From: Hymenopellis radicata | Lineage: Eukaryota > Basidiomycota > Agaricomycetes > Agaricales > Physalacriaceae | Direction: 5' to 3' | Length of the DNA stretch: 26,543 bases | NCBI GenBank assembly: GCA_015501595.1 | Contig: JADNRX010000687.1 | Location: 1 to 26,543 of the forward strand | Shown: positions 12,350 to 24,187 of the stretch, piece after piece | How the letters are laid out: every line of letters begins with the position of its first letter | Position numbering within the stretch: position 1 is the stretch's first letter | Position numbers and translations under genes: made by a program | The notes under the pieces: model-generated | What the model saw: the letters and a program-made list of their open reading frames with translations, nothing else | The model's database searches: none | What the model was told of the DNA's origin: nothing

Positions 12350-13669
12350 ATGGCTCCCCTTATTCCAAGTATGTCTGCAACTTAATCGTCGTCGTCCTCC
12401 GCTGAATGCCGCTGCAGGGGTAAACCAGCATGATATGGGATCGCGCTCGGGTGTCTTGCTCAATGTCTGGATCTATTTCAATCTCGTCTCCAACACTATT
12501 CTGCTCCCCCTCCTCGTTGTCGTTCTCCTGGTGTCCAAACGTGCGAAGCGTCATCCCACTGTGATCAACGTATGCATGACATGGATACTCTCTGGCATTT
12601 TCTCCTTGCTCCTGTTCTACGCTGGCGAATATAAGCCTGATACGCCGGAGCCGGGGAAGAGCCTCTGTATCGCCCAGACAGCCTTGCTGTATGGAATAAC
12701 GCCAATGTACGTTCGTCCGCGAGAGGCATGATCCTATCTGATACGTCCAAGGTGGTCTGTCGCCATTTTGGCATTGGTATATCATATGGTCGTTATTTCG
12801 ACGGGTTCCGAAGTGAGCAAGCCGAGGATGATCGGGGTGCGCATAGCAAGGGGGGTTTGAAAGGCATCTCTGATTTAGGCATGCAGATGCTCGTCGCACC
12901 ATACACGGTGCAACTGATTTTCACCATCAGCAACCTCGCAATATCTGTTTCACATCCCGACTTGGTGAATCGCCATCGACGCTTTTTCTATTGCGCCTTG
13001 AAGTGTGATGCACTGTAAGTGTACATCATACTCAGAAAGGCACGATGCTTACCGGGTTTGAAGAGCCAACACAATGATCCTGTTTACTTTTGTCATGTGC
13101 ATCGCAATTATTGCTCTACAAAGTATGTCTGGGCGAATCTTCTTCTACAGTGATTTGATCTGTTGCTAGTATATCTCGCCATCATCTTACGCCGAAACTG
13201 GACAGGCATGAGGAAAGCAGGGATTCCAGGCGGTGTAGATATTCAGCTACTCAGTCGAGTTCTAGTGTTTGGGGTGTGTATACTGTTCGGCATAGTGTGA
13301 GTGCGCTTAAAGAGGAGTGGTGTGTCGGGAGTGGCTGATATTGGAACATAGTGTCAACCTCATTGTACTTTTCGACGAGCATAATCTGGCGCCGGACATG
13401 TACGCTGCAACAAGTAAGTTGCTGTATCACCAAGTCACCGAGTGTACTGACCACTGCGACAAGTCGGCACGGTTATCTTCCTCGTATTTGGGTCACAGCC
13501 AGGCGTACTGCGTACGGTCATGTTTTGGAAGAACGACGAGTCTCAATCACGCCCGGCTACCATATATCTTCCCAGAGAAAGGAGTTGGGGAGTATCTGTA
13601 GATCTGGTAGCGTCACCGAGAGACGGTAGCACGTTCGGAGATCTCATGGTGCGTCAACCAGAACACTAA
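12350..13669 (+). CDS. Fungal 7TM receptor-like protein (receptor 1)
   Basis: A seven-helix plasma-membrane receptor of a type expanded in mushrooms; ligand unknown. Exons: 12350-12368, 12418-12706, 12752-13014, 13064-13122, 13170-13296, 13352-13413 and 13464-13669. All six introns are GT-AG and keep phase. Helices: IYFNLVSNTILLPLLVVVLL; TVINVCMTWILSGIFSLLLF; MWSVAILALVYHMVVIS; MQMLVAPYTVQLIFTISNLA; MILFTFVMCIAIIALQIYLA; LLSRVLVFGVCILFGIVV; MYAATIGTVIFLVFGSQPG. RHPTVINVCMTWILSG and RRFFYCALKCD are stretches I associate with this basidiomycete family. One frame break falls in the G6 run at 12850-12855, between helices 3 and 4; either side is clearly coding. The short first exon MAPLIP is chosen because it splices in phase. 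Start moderately sure, family confident. Confidence 0.8.
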
Positions 13670-13791
13670 AGGATGCTGCGCTGCCTGACGGAGGTTTATG
13701 CACTACCCCACGCACGCGATGTCCGCATGCTGTATTTAAGAATTTAACTCAATGTATTATAAGTAGCTTATAGGAACACGTACGAAGGTTT

Positions 13792-14360
13792 CTACGCCCC
13801 GAGGGCCCTGTATCTCATGCCTTCCAAGGCAGCCAAATTCTCGGTTCCTTTGTCGATTCCTTCCAAAACGTTTTGTATCAAAAAGGCGACCACCGGCGTC
13901 AAGCACCACCATGCGACGGGATATCCGAGGAAAAGAGCAAGAGTAGGAGCAACAAAGGCGGTAGCGTAGGTCAACTGGAACGAGAATGCTTGAGGATGAT
14001 GCCTCAGGATGAGTAACAGATTGAGGTGGGCGATCAAGGGCATAAGTGTTAGCGGTGTAAACGTCAACAGTTGCCTTGCCAGAAAGTCAATGTCAAGAAA
14101 ATATGGGGTTGAAATTGAGAGACAAACAAAAAGAAAGACATTCCCAAGATGACATAGAGAAGAATAAGGGCTTTTCGGTCAGACGCCGCGTTGGCGGTCC
14201 TCAGAGATTGTATCAGTTCTTCTTGTTCTGCAAAGATGTCATTCAAGGCTATTCCAACGACGACATCCGTCGCACCTTGTTCATCGAGGACGTGTTCATT
14301 CTCATCTTTGTCGTCGTCGTCTTTGGTAGTGAAAGGAACACGTCGTCGAAGGGAGTCCAT
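13792..14360 (-). CDS. Small multi-pass membrane protein, function unknown
   Basis: From ATG 14360: a charged N-terminus (RRVPFTTKDDDDKDENEHVL), a helix EQEELIQSLRTANAASDRKA, then hydrophobic segments ALILLYVILGMSFFLFV, LTLMPLIAHLNLLLIL, AFVAPTLALFLGYPVAWWCL and the tail NLAALEGMRYRALGA. That is about 185 residues with three or four membrane spans. A 48-nt stretch in the N-terminal part (GTGCGA...TTGCAG) has splice signals and a length divisible by three, so it may be a retained-frame intron. The frame closes after FWQGNC, while the hydrophobic protein continues one frame over; one base in the A4 run near 14098-14101 would join them. I recognise no family. It is convergent with receptor 1 (123 nt between stops). 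Confidence 0.55.
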
Positions 14361-15149
14361 GAACGTTTAGGACAAGCCGGCGGATATTACGTCACTACGC
14401 AACTCTGCTCTCGACCACCAACTGAAATCGAACATGATAGGTCTGCCACTCAACTACTCACGCCACACGAATTCATGGGCTTCAACATGACGCCTTTTAG
14501 ACAATTTTACTACCATCTTGTTCGCCGTGAATCGCTCGCCTGTTCACCACTTCTCCGGGAAATATTTCAGCGCAGTCGTACAGCCACTTAGAGAGCTGTC
14601 TAGAGCCGTCAGGCTGAGTTCAGGCTGTACACCGGCTACTTCACTTCGCCTATACGTTGCTTCCTTGTTCGTAACGAGATCAAGAGAAATTTCTAAAAGA
14701 CGCGGACCTTGCTGCGACTCAACGCTTCGACGCGTTCAGCCCTCAGATCTACTGGAACTCCTCGCACGAACCGTGTCTTGGTGAAGTGATACTTCTCTTC
14801 TCTCGAGCGCGATATTGTAGGCTTTCCTTTGTCACAAATCATTGTATACAATTCTTACAATCGGGCGCTCCGGTTTCCACAACAATGCTCAATATTACGA
14901 CGCGTCGAGACAGTGCTGCGGAAGGGTTGCATCAATTACAAGGACTCTCTTCTTTCATCGCGCCAATGATATACCGCGCATTCGCACTAGCGCAGGCGAT
15001 TGACCATGCGGCAGGCATGGCGCGCAGTTCGCCATTCCGCCTTCAAAAAGAGCGCTGAAATGCCTCAAGACCTCAATACACTCTTCGATCTCTCCTTCTC
15101 ACACTTATAATCAGATTCTCTCATTCTTCACTGCAGCAAACTTCTTAAC
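14361..15149. other. Divergent promoter interval
   Basis: About 790 nt between two genes transcribed away from each other. I see no convincing protein. The last 90 nt are pyrimidine-rich with a TTATAA at about 15105-15110, which fits a core promoter and leader for the intradiol dioxygenase starting at 15150. Confidence 0.45.
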
Positions 15150-16633
15150 ATGCGTTCTGCATTTTCTTTCGCTGTAGCCCTCTCTGTATTGGCTTCTACA
15201 TTCGCGCATCCTCATAAGGAGACAACAGTGCCAGAAGGTATGTTTTACGTCGCGTCGGTGTATACTTAGTGCTGACTGGTCTTATAGCTCAGCTTCACCA
15301 GCGCGCCCACGCTCTTTCGCGGGGACTGGATCACTGTGCTGGATCGATCGCGAAGCGCGCAGACGCGCTGGCCGCTCAGCGCCGCCGAAGTCTCCAGAGT
15401 CGCATGATCGACGACACGAAACTCGCGGCGCGTAACTGGAACTCTCGTGGATTGGAAGAAAGAGCCAAGTACGCGGAAATTCAAAACACGACCTGCGTAC
15501 TGGCACCCGACACTATTTTCGGTCCTTACTTCGTCGATGGTCGGTTGATTCCTCTCAACTTTGTCTCTTGCTGTGCTCATGCGATGCGTTATTCCAGGCG
15601 AACTCTACCGTCGCGACGTTCGTGAAAATCAAGAAGGTATTGACACGTACCTTGACATTGGCCTGAGTAAGTGAAAAGAATCTTTGTATGCAGTCAACTT
15701 ACATATGCGCCTAGTCGACGTTAATACCTGTGAACCTCTTTCTGGGGCTTTCATTGACATGTGGGTGAGTGACTTTTACTTCATTTCATGAGCCGAATTC
15801 TCATGGGCTCTCAAAGCATTGTAATGCGACCGGCGCGTACAGCGGTTACACGGGAATCAACCCCGACACTGTAGAGGCGTACGAAGGTAGGAACTTAGTT
15901 TCCGGTCTTAGAACAAGGCTAATTGCCTTTGTACAGGTGTCACCATTCGCGCGGATGGTACGACCGACGACGAGACCTTCCTCCGCGGTTTCACCAAGAC
16001 CGATGAGAATGGCATCGCCGAGTTCTTGACCATCTTCCCAGGGTACTATGCTTCTCGCACGACTCACATCCACATTGCTGTCCAGTAGGTTCTTTTGCTC
16101 TTAGAGGAGCTAGACTTGCGCTAACGACGTCTAGTGTCAATGGTACTGTATCCGAGGACGGTACCAACACCCTTACAGCCTCGAGCATCCAACACGTTGG
16201 ACAGATCTTCTACGAAGAGTCTCTCATCAACCAGGTGTACGAGATGGAGCCGTACTCTGCCCACTTGGACACTCTGACGCGTGTTACCAACGATGTGCGC
16301 TTCCTATATAGCTTATATTATTCAGGACCTGACTGTTTCTAGGAGGACAAGCTCTACCCGTCTGCCAACAGCGCCGGCTACAGCGCTGTCATCTCCATGC
16401 AGCTTCTGGGGTCCACCCTCGCGGACGGTCTTGTCGGTTACATCACTGTTGGCGTGAACGTCTCGGAGATCTTTGACACGAGCGATTCCAACCCTATTGG
16501 AGTAATCCCGTACGTCTTATTCTATGTCGAGTGGGATGTTTCTGACTTCTTGTTCATTAGGACCGTCTCCTTGAGCTCTGGTGCTGAAGCCTCTGCCTCG
16601 GCTCTCGACGCATCCGAAACTTTGACTGTTTAA
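15150..16633 (+). CDS. Secreted intradiol ring-cleavage dioxygenase
   Basis: A non-haem Fe(III) enzyme family that cleaves catechol-type rings between the hydroxyls; here apparently extracellular, fitting breakdown of lignin or plant phenolics. Nine exons (15150-15237, 15288-15539, 15598-15666, 15715-15764, 15817-15886, 15937-16084, 16135-16294, 16343-16509, 16561-16633) sum to 1077 nt, 358 residues, with all phases consistent. MRSAFSFAVALSVLASTFAH is a clear signal peptide. A basic spacer with RRRSLQSR precedes the catalytic part. Likely iron ligands are visible: Tyr in FGPYFVDG, Tyr in PGYYASR, and the two His of THIHI. CEPLSGAFIDMWHCNATGAY is the usual core strand. The tail is Ser/Ala-rich (SLSSGAEASASALDASET). 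No lesion is seen, which contrasts with several neighbours. Substrate cannot be told from sequence. Confidence 0.93.
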
Positions 16634-16927
16634 ATATACTTATAATCGCTTGCTTTAATATCTTTGAATTGCTTTAATTGATGTCATGACTTGTTCGTGG
16701 AAGCCGTCCTGCATGGTTGGACTGAGAAATGTAAGGCGAATGTTGAGGAACGTGAAGGTTTGATTATTTCCGCACATTTGCGTGGTGTGGTGACTTGTTA
16801 CACGTCGCGATCGTGCCATGCTTCACCCTTTCGAGTACGAATCAAAGCGAGTAATTGTCTGATTTGAATAGCGCCACGCAAGGCTTTTACATCTTGCACG
16901 TAGAAATGGCAGGGCTCCGCGTACGGC

Positions 16928-17920
16928 TTAATCCAACGAGTCCAAATCAGATGGCAAGTCCTTGGACTCTGCCTTCCGGAAGTCGTCCTATAGTTAAAAT
17001 GAGAAATATAAAGTAGACACTAGAGTAAATGATACACACCACGCGCTTCTTGTCATGAGTCCAACCTCCACAACAGCAAGTACCCCACCCTTCCAACTTG
17101 CCACAGCAAAAGCTCATCTTTGAACCGGTGTCGACGTACTCCCGGAAAAGCCTGAACCAATCCTGCCTCACCAAAGTTGCTCTTGCAGTATACTTATCCA
17201 TCGAGAACCATTTTATCGCTTTGAATGGCTCTTTTCGTTGTGCGAAATTGACGTCGACGCCGTATGAACCGGTCCCATAGTAAAGTTCCCCCATCTCCAC
17301 CCGTCCATTGCTTCGTAATGGCGGCGGTCAGCTTCATCGGAGAGCAAGGCGAAGACATGAGGCCCGAAATCCTGGCGACCGATGCGGCTCACGCTGTCGA
17401 CCTTGAATTTCCTGTGTGGGCGTGGATCACGCCCATCGTAGGAGAGCACGACCATGAACATGGCGTCCTTCTCCATATGGGGCGTTTCTACAAGACGGTA
17501 CGACGCGATGGCGCAGTTCTTGAGTGGCGTGTTGTAATACTCCAGCCAGGCCTGCACGTCGTCGTAGGCCGAGGCGATCCCCGTCTCAGCGGCCAGCTTC
17601 TGGCGGTCCTGTTCTATTTTCTTGCACGCTAGTTTGTGGTTACGCCAGTCCGCCCTTTGACACTCTTTCGACTGAACGGAACATATGAGGTCAACATCCG
17701 CATCATGAATAGAGATAACAAGATAACTCACACAGTACTTCGCTGTTCTACAGTTCACGCATTGCGAGAGTTTGAATAATTCCAACTCTGCGGAGCCGTG
17801 GCCGGCGCATCGACGGAAGGATTTGCAGTGCTGGCACATTTGATGAGTGTGCACCGGCGTCCCAGTAAGGAACATCTCCAATGGAGACGAAGCCGACGGC
17901 GGGAATAGCCCTGCAGACAT
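16928..17920 (-). CDS. MYND-type zinc-finger protein (MYND-2)
   Basis: Exons 17920-17732, 17671-17040 and 16987-16928, with 60- and 52-nt introns, give about 293 residues after one frame correction. The finger near residues 28-80 reads CQHCKSFRRC, CVNCRTAKYC, then across the intron SKECQRADWRNHKLACKK, matching the C-x2-C / C-x2-C / YC..C / H..C pattern of MYND. The rest (AWLEYYNTPLKNCAIASYRL, FMVVLSYDGRDPRPHRKFKV, GVDVNFAQRKEPFKAIKWF) is typical of stand-alone fungal MYND proteins with no known activity. The frame breaks in the G5 run at 17288-17292: one more G restores WGELYYGTGSYGVDV. The final exon ends PSDLDSLD. A GGT/ACC repeat lies just upstream. MYND fingers usually mediate protein-protein contacts with proline-rich partners. 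Confidence 0.8.
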
Positions 17921-17960
17921 TGCTCAAGATTCGACTTATTCAGTGGGGTGAATGAGGTGT

Positions 17961-17984
17961 GGTGGTGGTGGTGGTGGTGGTGGT
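17961..17984. repeat. (GGT)n microsatellite
   Basis: About eight GGT units, (ACC)n on the MYND-2 sense strand, centred about 50 nt upstream of the MYND-2 start codon. It probably lies in the 5' UTR or core promoter. Length is expected to vary between strains. Confidence 0.85.
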
Positions 17985-19439
17985 TGGATAACCCACGTCT
18001 GTGATGGACAGAGATTCAGAAGAAGCTAAACAAAGGAAGGCCTGCCTGGGCCTTCATGATCAGACGGTAGAACAACGAGTTCGTTCAACCGGTATAGACG
18101 TCTATGCATGATGCATCCTTGCTTTTGTCCCATCGGTTACGTCCGAAAGAGACGCATAGACATTTGTAAAGGACGAGCAAAGGAGAGAGGGACGGAGGTA
18201 GCTTGCAGTTCGGACCGAAAGCCGGGCGGGCGCGCATGTTGACGTGATGAAGATTTTGAGCTCTGCTTCCTCCCATCATCGTCGAGCTCACTGGGTAAAC
18301 GCGCCGCAGTATGTCTGCGTGTCTGAGATTCACTCGTAGGTATGCATGGCGCTCCTACTCTTGAACGTTCCTTCAGCTCCGGTTTAGGTTTGGCAGTCGT
18401 TCATCGTCAATAAAGGTGCGAGCTTGCTGGAAATTCCCCGAGTCACGTATTAATTAGCTCAGACAGGACACGACGCGCAATGTTTCCCAAATGTCTGTTA
18501 TCTTTTATCGTTCTTCTCCTGGTCCTCAATCTTATTCGTTGAACCAGCTTGTGATAGAGAAAGCTACGCCAGGCGTCGTGAATGTTTCTCTGAAGATAGA
18601 ACCATATAATAGTAATTCTATCTACTCCTTTCACTATGACTAACTGGTTCACGCCGTGCCATCACAGTCAACAGAGTTGGAGTATGTTATCTTTCTTTCT
18701 TCTTCAGGGAGCTTCCTTTAACTCTGACTCCTTTAGACAGGTCTAGAAATTCGCTCGATTTTACCTCTCTACTCGTTCTGATTCTCGTAAACCAGCTCAT
18801 GGTGGCCTCATACTCTCACTAACTGACACCGTGGGGTCACTTGCCGTTGCAACCAAAGGATACTGGTTCGAATGCCTCCGCCATTTGTAATGTACTGACT
18901 TTGACGTCCACGTAGGATGACTGGTGTTAGTACTGATATCGGCACCTCTTTTCGTCAAGCCTGCTGGCCGACCAGGCGATATCCTTTATGCCAGATCTTC
19001 TGTCATCGGAATGGGTTGGCATTTCTTCTGCCACATCGAATACACACGCGTTAACCAGGTTGAATACCAGGCAAATCGCTCGCGTACACGCGCACCGAAT
19101 TCACAAATACTGCTGGAGATCTGTTAGCTTACGGATGTAAGAAGATCACGCTCCGCTTGCGTTTCATTGCTGAGTGCGCTTCTCAGACCATACGAAGTAT
19201 GTCGGCAGGTCAGGCGTGCATGAGGTTAGTTCTTCTACTCAAAATCCTCGATTGAACTGAGCTTGACTTGAACGGCAGAACAACGTCAAGTTGTCGGAAG
19301 ATGGAGAGATTTTGTTGGAGGGTAAAAGACCTGGACGTTGATTAGCTTGTCGGCTTCAGTGTCAATCATGTTCTGAATCGTAAACAACTAGAATCTAGGC
19401 GTCATTGAGCTGCTTTCATCTTGACCTTGACGTCGACGA
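17985..19439. other. Long interval without a recognised gene
   Basis: About 1.45 kb with only short open frames. I found no set of frames joined by splice sites into a motif-bearing protein, and no transposon ends. A tRNA-like GGTTCGAAT at about 18874-18882 was checked and does not pair into a T-arm. The left end should be the MYND-2 promoter. Confidence 0.4.
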
Positions 19440-19748
19440 TGGCCGATGCCGAATTCTGGGATGCAGCAGCGACATCTTTCTCGAGGCTTCCCTTGTACGT
19501 TACCAGCTCTCCACATGCACCACACTTCTGCTCACATTTGTTGCATTTGCTAGTTCAATTATATGATGATGATCAACACATCGGAGACATGCGCATCGCG
19601 ACGGCTTTTACAATGTTGCCAAATGGGTATGTCAATGAACGACGTGTCGAGGAAGTTTTCCCATGATTGGTCTCCCGAATCCCTGCGGGAATTGAGCCAG
19701 GAAGAACGGAAAGCTCGTAAATCCATTATTGAGGTCTTGGAGGCTTGA
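19440..19748 (+). CDS. Hypothetical small protein, model uncertain
   Basis: Two coding-like pieces. The first starts MADAEFWDAAATSFSRLP and meets a GTACGT donor; the second runs to 19748 and ends DWSPESLRELSQEERKARKS then IIEVLEA. A 61-nt GTACGT...GCTAG intron fits between them by signals, but the frame it gives (QLYDDDQHIGDM) is not the frame of the final charged helix, so a further intron or a frame break is needed. No family recognised. The C-terminal helix composition suggests real coding sequence. Confidence 0.25.
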
Positions 19749-19932
19749 TGTGAGAAGAATAAAGCAGAAAGCGAGGTGCGCAGATATGTAGACGAATGGT
19801 TCCCCATCTCGTATTCGTATCACTCGTCCTGCAGACACATAACACTCTTCCCCTTTGATCATACACACCCTTTCTCTCAGTCATCCCCGCTAAATTCAAC
19901 AGTCGCTCCCACCCCAACCCCAACCCCCCGTC

Positions 19933-20097
19933 ATGCAGATCCAAGAACGGCACATTGGCACCTGCGCCTTCGGGTGGTGCAGGGAGCTAAAGTTGAGCGC
20001 CCTAGAGGGGGAAAATGTAGCAGTCGGCGGCGGTCCGGAGGACATCGACGGCCCTACGCGCTCAGATCAGAAACCTGAGGCCTGCACACAGATCTGA
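19933..20097 (+). CDS. Possible 54-residue small ORF
   Basis: A single uninterrupted frame from ATG 19933 to TGA 20095-20097, starting MQIQERHIGTCAFGWCRELK and continuing with a Gly/Asp/Glu-rich half. It follows a pyrimidine- and AC-rich leader (CACCCCAACCCCAACCCCCC) of the kind seen before fungal start codons, and ends about 70 nt from the THI4 stop on the opposite strand. I recognise no family; it may be a short gene, the last exon of something, or chance. Confidence 0.25.
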   Translation: MQIQERHIGTCAFGWCRELKLSALEGENVAVGGGPEDIDGPTRSDQKPEACTQI

Positions 20098-20166
20098 AGC
20101 AGGCGTTCGTTCGTGTATGATACAATTACAAGTACTTTACAACAATTATTCGTTTCGTTTTGTGGT

Positions 20167-21259
<1,093 letters not shown>

Positions 21260-21298
21260 GATTGCGAGAGTTGAGGATCTGAGACTCTAGTGATCCCA

Positions 21299-21306
21299 AT
21301 TTATAG
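21299..21306 (-). promoter_or_regulatory. Possible TATA box of THI4
   Basis: CTATAAAT on the minus strand, about 40 nt upstream of the THI4 start codon. It would imply a very short leader, so it is a weak call. Confidence 0.3.
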
Positions 21307-21556
21307 CCCTTCCGAAATATTCCCAGGTGTATCGTCATAGGTAGATCGCACGGTCTTGGTGGCACGGACAGACCACGGAATTCGGAACGGTTCCAGCTCG
21401 GCCTGGTTGGAGTAGAAAGGAGAGCCGCTTGGCGGTAGGAAATCAACTCGGCGAACAAGAAGGCCTATCTAACCTGAAGCACGTTCATTGAATATACCAC
21501 CATCGTTTGGTTGAACAGAAATCTCTTACCGCCACGGTAGTTCGGACAGGAACGTT

Positions 21557-21582
21557 CTCAGGCTTGAAGCTTGAAGCCTCAG
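21557..21582. repeat. Imperfect inverted repeat
   Basis: CTCAGGCTT and AAGCCTCAG flank the 8-nt loop GAAGCTTG: nine pairs with one mismatch. It sits about 300 nt upstream of THI4. A role is not implied. Confidence 0.5.
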
Positions 21583-21710
21583 GGCAATCGACATACCTAG
21601 CCATTCAGATCAAAATTCTCAATCTTGAGAACGCCCTCGGCTAGTCCGGGAAGGTACGATGGCGGCACTTTAAGTCGTCCAAGAAATGCTCGATAGCGAT
21701 GAACAGCATA

Positions 21711-21764
21711 TATAATGCAATGCGATGAACCTTCAATATATAACGCAATGCGATGAACCTTCAA
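21711..21764. repeat. 28-bp tandem duplication
   Basis: TATAA(T/C)GCAATGCGATGAACCTTCAA occurs twice at 28-nt spacing (21711 and 21739), differing at one position in the shared 26 nt. It lies in the interval between THI4 and receptor 2, which are transcribed away from each other. Confidence 0.85.
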
Positions 21765-22180
21765 CGTATAAATCCAGGCACATCTATAACCAGAAGGAGT
21801 AATTCTGCAGAGATGATGAGACAACACGAACAAGTGATTCACGCATTGGGGCTGATGGCGCGAACCCAATCACTGACCTGTGATTGCATGCTGAGATACG
21901 GTCTCCATAGCCTGTCAAGAAGACAGCGGATACCATCTATACCCGCCCATCCGCCTGAGTCCGACGCCGACCTTGATGCTTGTCCATGCCAGTTCAAGAT
22001 TAAACGTGAGAAGATTTTGCGAGAACAAAGCCTTGCCCATTTAAAACCCTGCCACACATCACTGCTATGGGCGTAGATAGGTGACGAGAGGTTCCTGGGC
22101 GCGGCTATGTTTAATACACGAGCACCACCGAGGCAGCATGGCATAAATAAGTAGCTCGACATTGCTATGCTGCCCACCCG

Positions 22181-23363
22181 ATGCCGGCCATCGAGGTCAC
22201 ACCGTCCGGGCCAGTCACTGGCGCACACCGCTACCCCAAGACGAGTGGAACGGCGTCGTCTGCATTACCATCGCCGGTGCCGCGTCCTTATTCTGCGCCA
22301 TGTGCGCACTCACCGTAATTCTACCTCGGACCAAATTGTACAAGCGCACCCACATCCTTGGATACTTCGTCTCGCTGCTCGTGTCCAATGTTTTTCAGGC
22401 AGCAGGGACGGTTATGAATGCGGAGTGGCTCCGCACTCATGGCGTACACCAGACAAATGTATGCGTCGCGCAGGCCGCGATCAAACAGCTTGGGAACGTT
22501 GGGAACGCGGTGTGGTCACTGTCCATTGCTATGCATCTCTTTAATATCCTGTTCTTGAGGTGGACGTCGCGTCGCATCGGATTCCTGGGTATGTTAATAG
22601 CAGGATGGGCGTTCCTGTTCTCCGTCGTCCTCGTAGGACCAGCAGTGCTGCAGAAAGAGGAGCCATACTTTGGTGTATCTGGAAGCTGGTGAGTCTTCTG
22701 AGATGTTGCAATGAGTAATCTAATGCTTTTACAAGGTGTTGGATCACACCTGCGTATCCCACTGAACAACGATTTCTCGAATACTTCATCGAGTATGTTG
22801 CAGCACTGTTCTCTTTCTTTCTGTACACCGCTATTCTTCTGCGGGTTCGGGGTAATCTTATCGTCGTGCCTGCAAAACCAGGCGTACCAAAAAGCGGTTG
22901 GAGACGTATGCGTCTGCGCTTCGTGCCGAAGGGGGAGAGCTGGAGGCTATCGCTCCTACGCGATTACATTGACACGTCGATGATTCGGGTAGTGCACCAG
23001 ATGGTGTGGTACCCAGTCGCGTACTCGCTCCTCATAGTACCCATCTCGCTCGCTCGGCTCAGCGTAAACGTACCGCCCTGGGCGGTCCTCGGGTCGGATG
23101 TCATCTACAACATCCAAGGTGTCGTCAATGTTATTCTGCTCCTTGGGACGCAGCGCGCTTTCCCGCCGACAAAGGACCTCCCTGCATTCAAGCCCCGGCG
23201 TACTCTGGATCTCGCCATGTTTGCACGACACGGCATTACCCCGTTTGTCGTAGCGCCGTCGCCATCGCCGACAGACGAGAAGGAGACCAGTCCTGTCCAA
23301 GAGATGCCATTACCGCCGAGTCCAATTCATTCCAAGCAGTATCCGCCAGCAGGGTGGATATGA
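22181..23363 (+). CDS. Class E/cAMP-receptor-like fungal 7TM receptor (receptor 2)
   Basis: A plasma-membrane G-protein-coupled receptor unrelated in sequence to receptor 1. The main part reads cleanly: an exon to 22688, a 47-nt GTGAGT...ACAAG intron, then 22736-23363 (stop TGA). Seven helices are visible: VVCITIAGAASLFCAMCALT; HILGYFVSLLVSNVFQAAGT; NVGNAVWSLSIAMHLFNILF; IGFLGMLIAGWAFLFSVVLV; FIEYVAALFSFFLYTAILL; MVWYPVAYSLLIVPISLARL; DVIYNIQGVVNVILLLGTQR. This layout, with a WYP in helix 6 and a basic loop before it, resembles the cAMP-receptor/Git3-like class of fungi. The start is uncertain. MPAIEVTPSGPVTGAHRYP from ATG 22181 would join QDEWNGVV if the C4 run at 22234-22237 had one more C; otherwise no in-frame ATG precedes helix 1. 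The tail is Pro/Ser-rich. Ligand unknown. Confidence 0.82.
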
Positions 23364-24187
23364 TCTATTTGTTCTGTTGAATGCACAATCATTGACACTG
23401 ATCTGAACATTTCCATACCGTCTGTTGTATTTGATGAAATATTACTTATTATTTTGGGCGTCCAAGTGGTTGATAATTCCACGGCGACAAGGAAACTATC
23501 TTAAGATCCACTACGAGAACTTGAGCGGTTGATTATCCGAAAGGGCCAACTTCATCTGTTTGGTGAAGGATGGGGTTTACGATCCATCTCGGATTTACTG
23601 AGAATGATGTGTGTTTGATTGGCGCGTCGGTGAGCGCGTTGTCTGGGAAATGGAATGCGGACCCAACATGTCACGATTTAGTTAGTTGATGAAAAGTTGT
23701 AGGAGGAGAGTTTTGAGGAGAACAGATAACGGTGACCGGAGAACATCGGAAACCAAATGACTGAGAGATAAATGGCACTTGTTGTATGGCTCTTGTAAGC
23801 CGTCTGACAATAGGGCACTGCACATTTCACTTACCGAGGTGTGGAGGATGGATGTGGATGGACGTTGAAGTCAAGTTGCGATTTCAAGTTGCGAAACACG
23901 TGGAGGAGAGATCAAATTACTTCGACCGAGATGCGGATCCGCTCGTCCGTTTCGGCTCCCATCTGCTTCGCATGACCATAATTAACTATCATTCCGCTTA
24001 GCCACCGATTTACCAGTGGAAGCAGAAGGCAAACAAAACTCAAGCATCTGTTACTGATCTAAAGCTGTCAAGACTAGTCTCTTATAAACTGACTGACAAA
24101 CAAATGACGAACAAGTAAGTATTTGTAGGTATGTCAAGACGTCTTCCCGCCTGTCCTATATCGAATCGTATGTACTCAAGTCTAAGG
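23364..24187. other. Intergenic interval
   Basis: About 820 nt between receptor 2 and the chorismate mutase remnant, both on the plus strand. No coding signal recognised. A short direct repeat TCAAGTTGCGA occurs at 23871 and 23884. Confidence 0.45.

Noticed and set aside
18810..18895. tRNA-like GGTTCGAAT followed by CCTCCGCCA
   Set aside because: The flanking bases do not pair into a T-stem, and no matching acceptor or D-arm is found upstream.
19905..19930. Telomere-like CCCCAA repeats
   Set aside because: Only two or three units inside an AC-rich leader; too short and in a gene-dense interior region.
21260..21600. Possible TPP riboswitch upstream of THI4
   Set aside because: A lone CTGAGA is present on the sense strand, but the other conserved blocks of the TPP aptamer (such as the GATAATGCC-like block) are not seen.
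21839..22228. 129-codon minus-strand frame opposite receptor 2 start
   Set aside because: Shadow frame with no motif; the plus strand carries the clear receptor coding signal at its right end.
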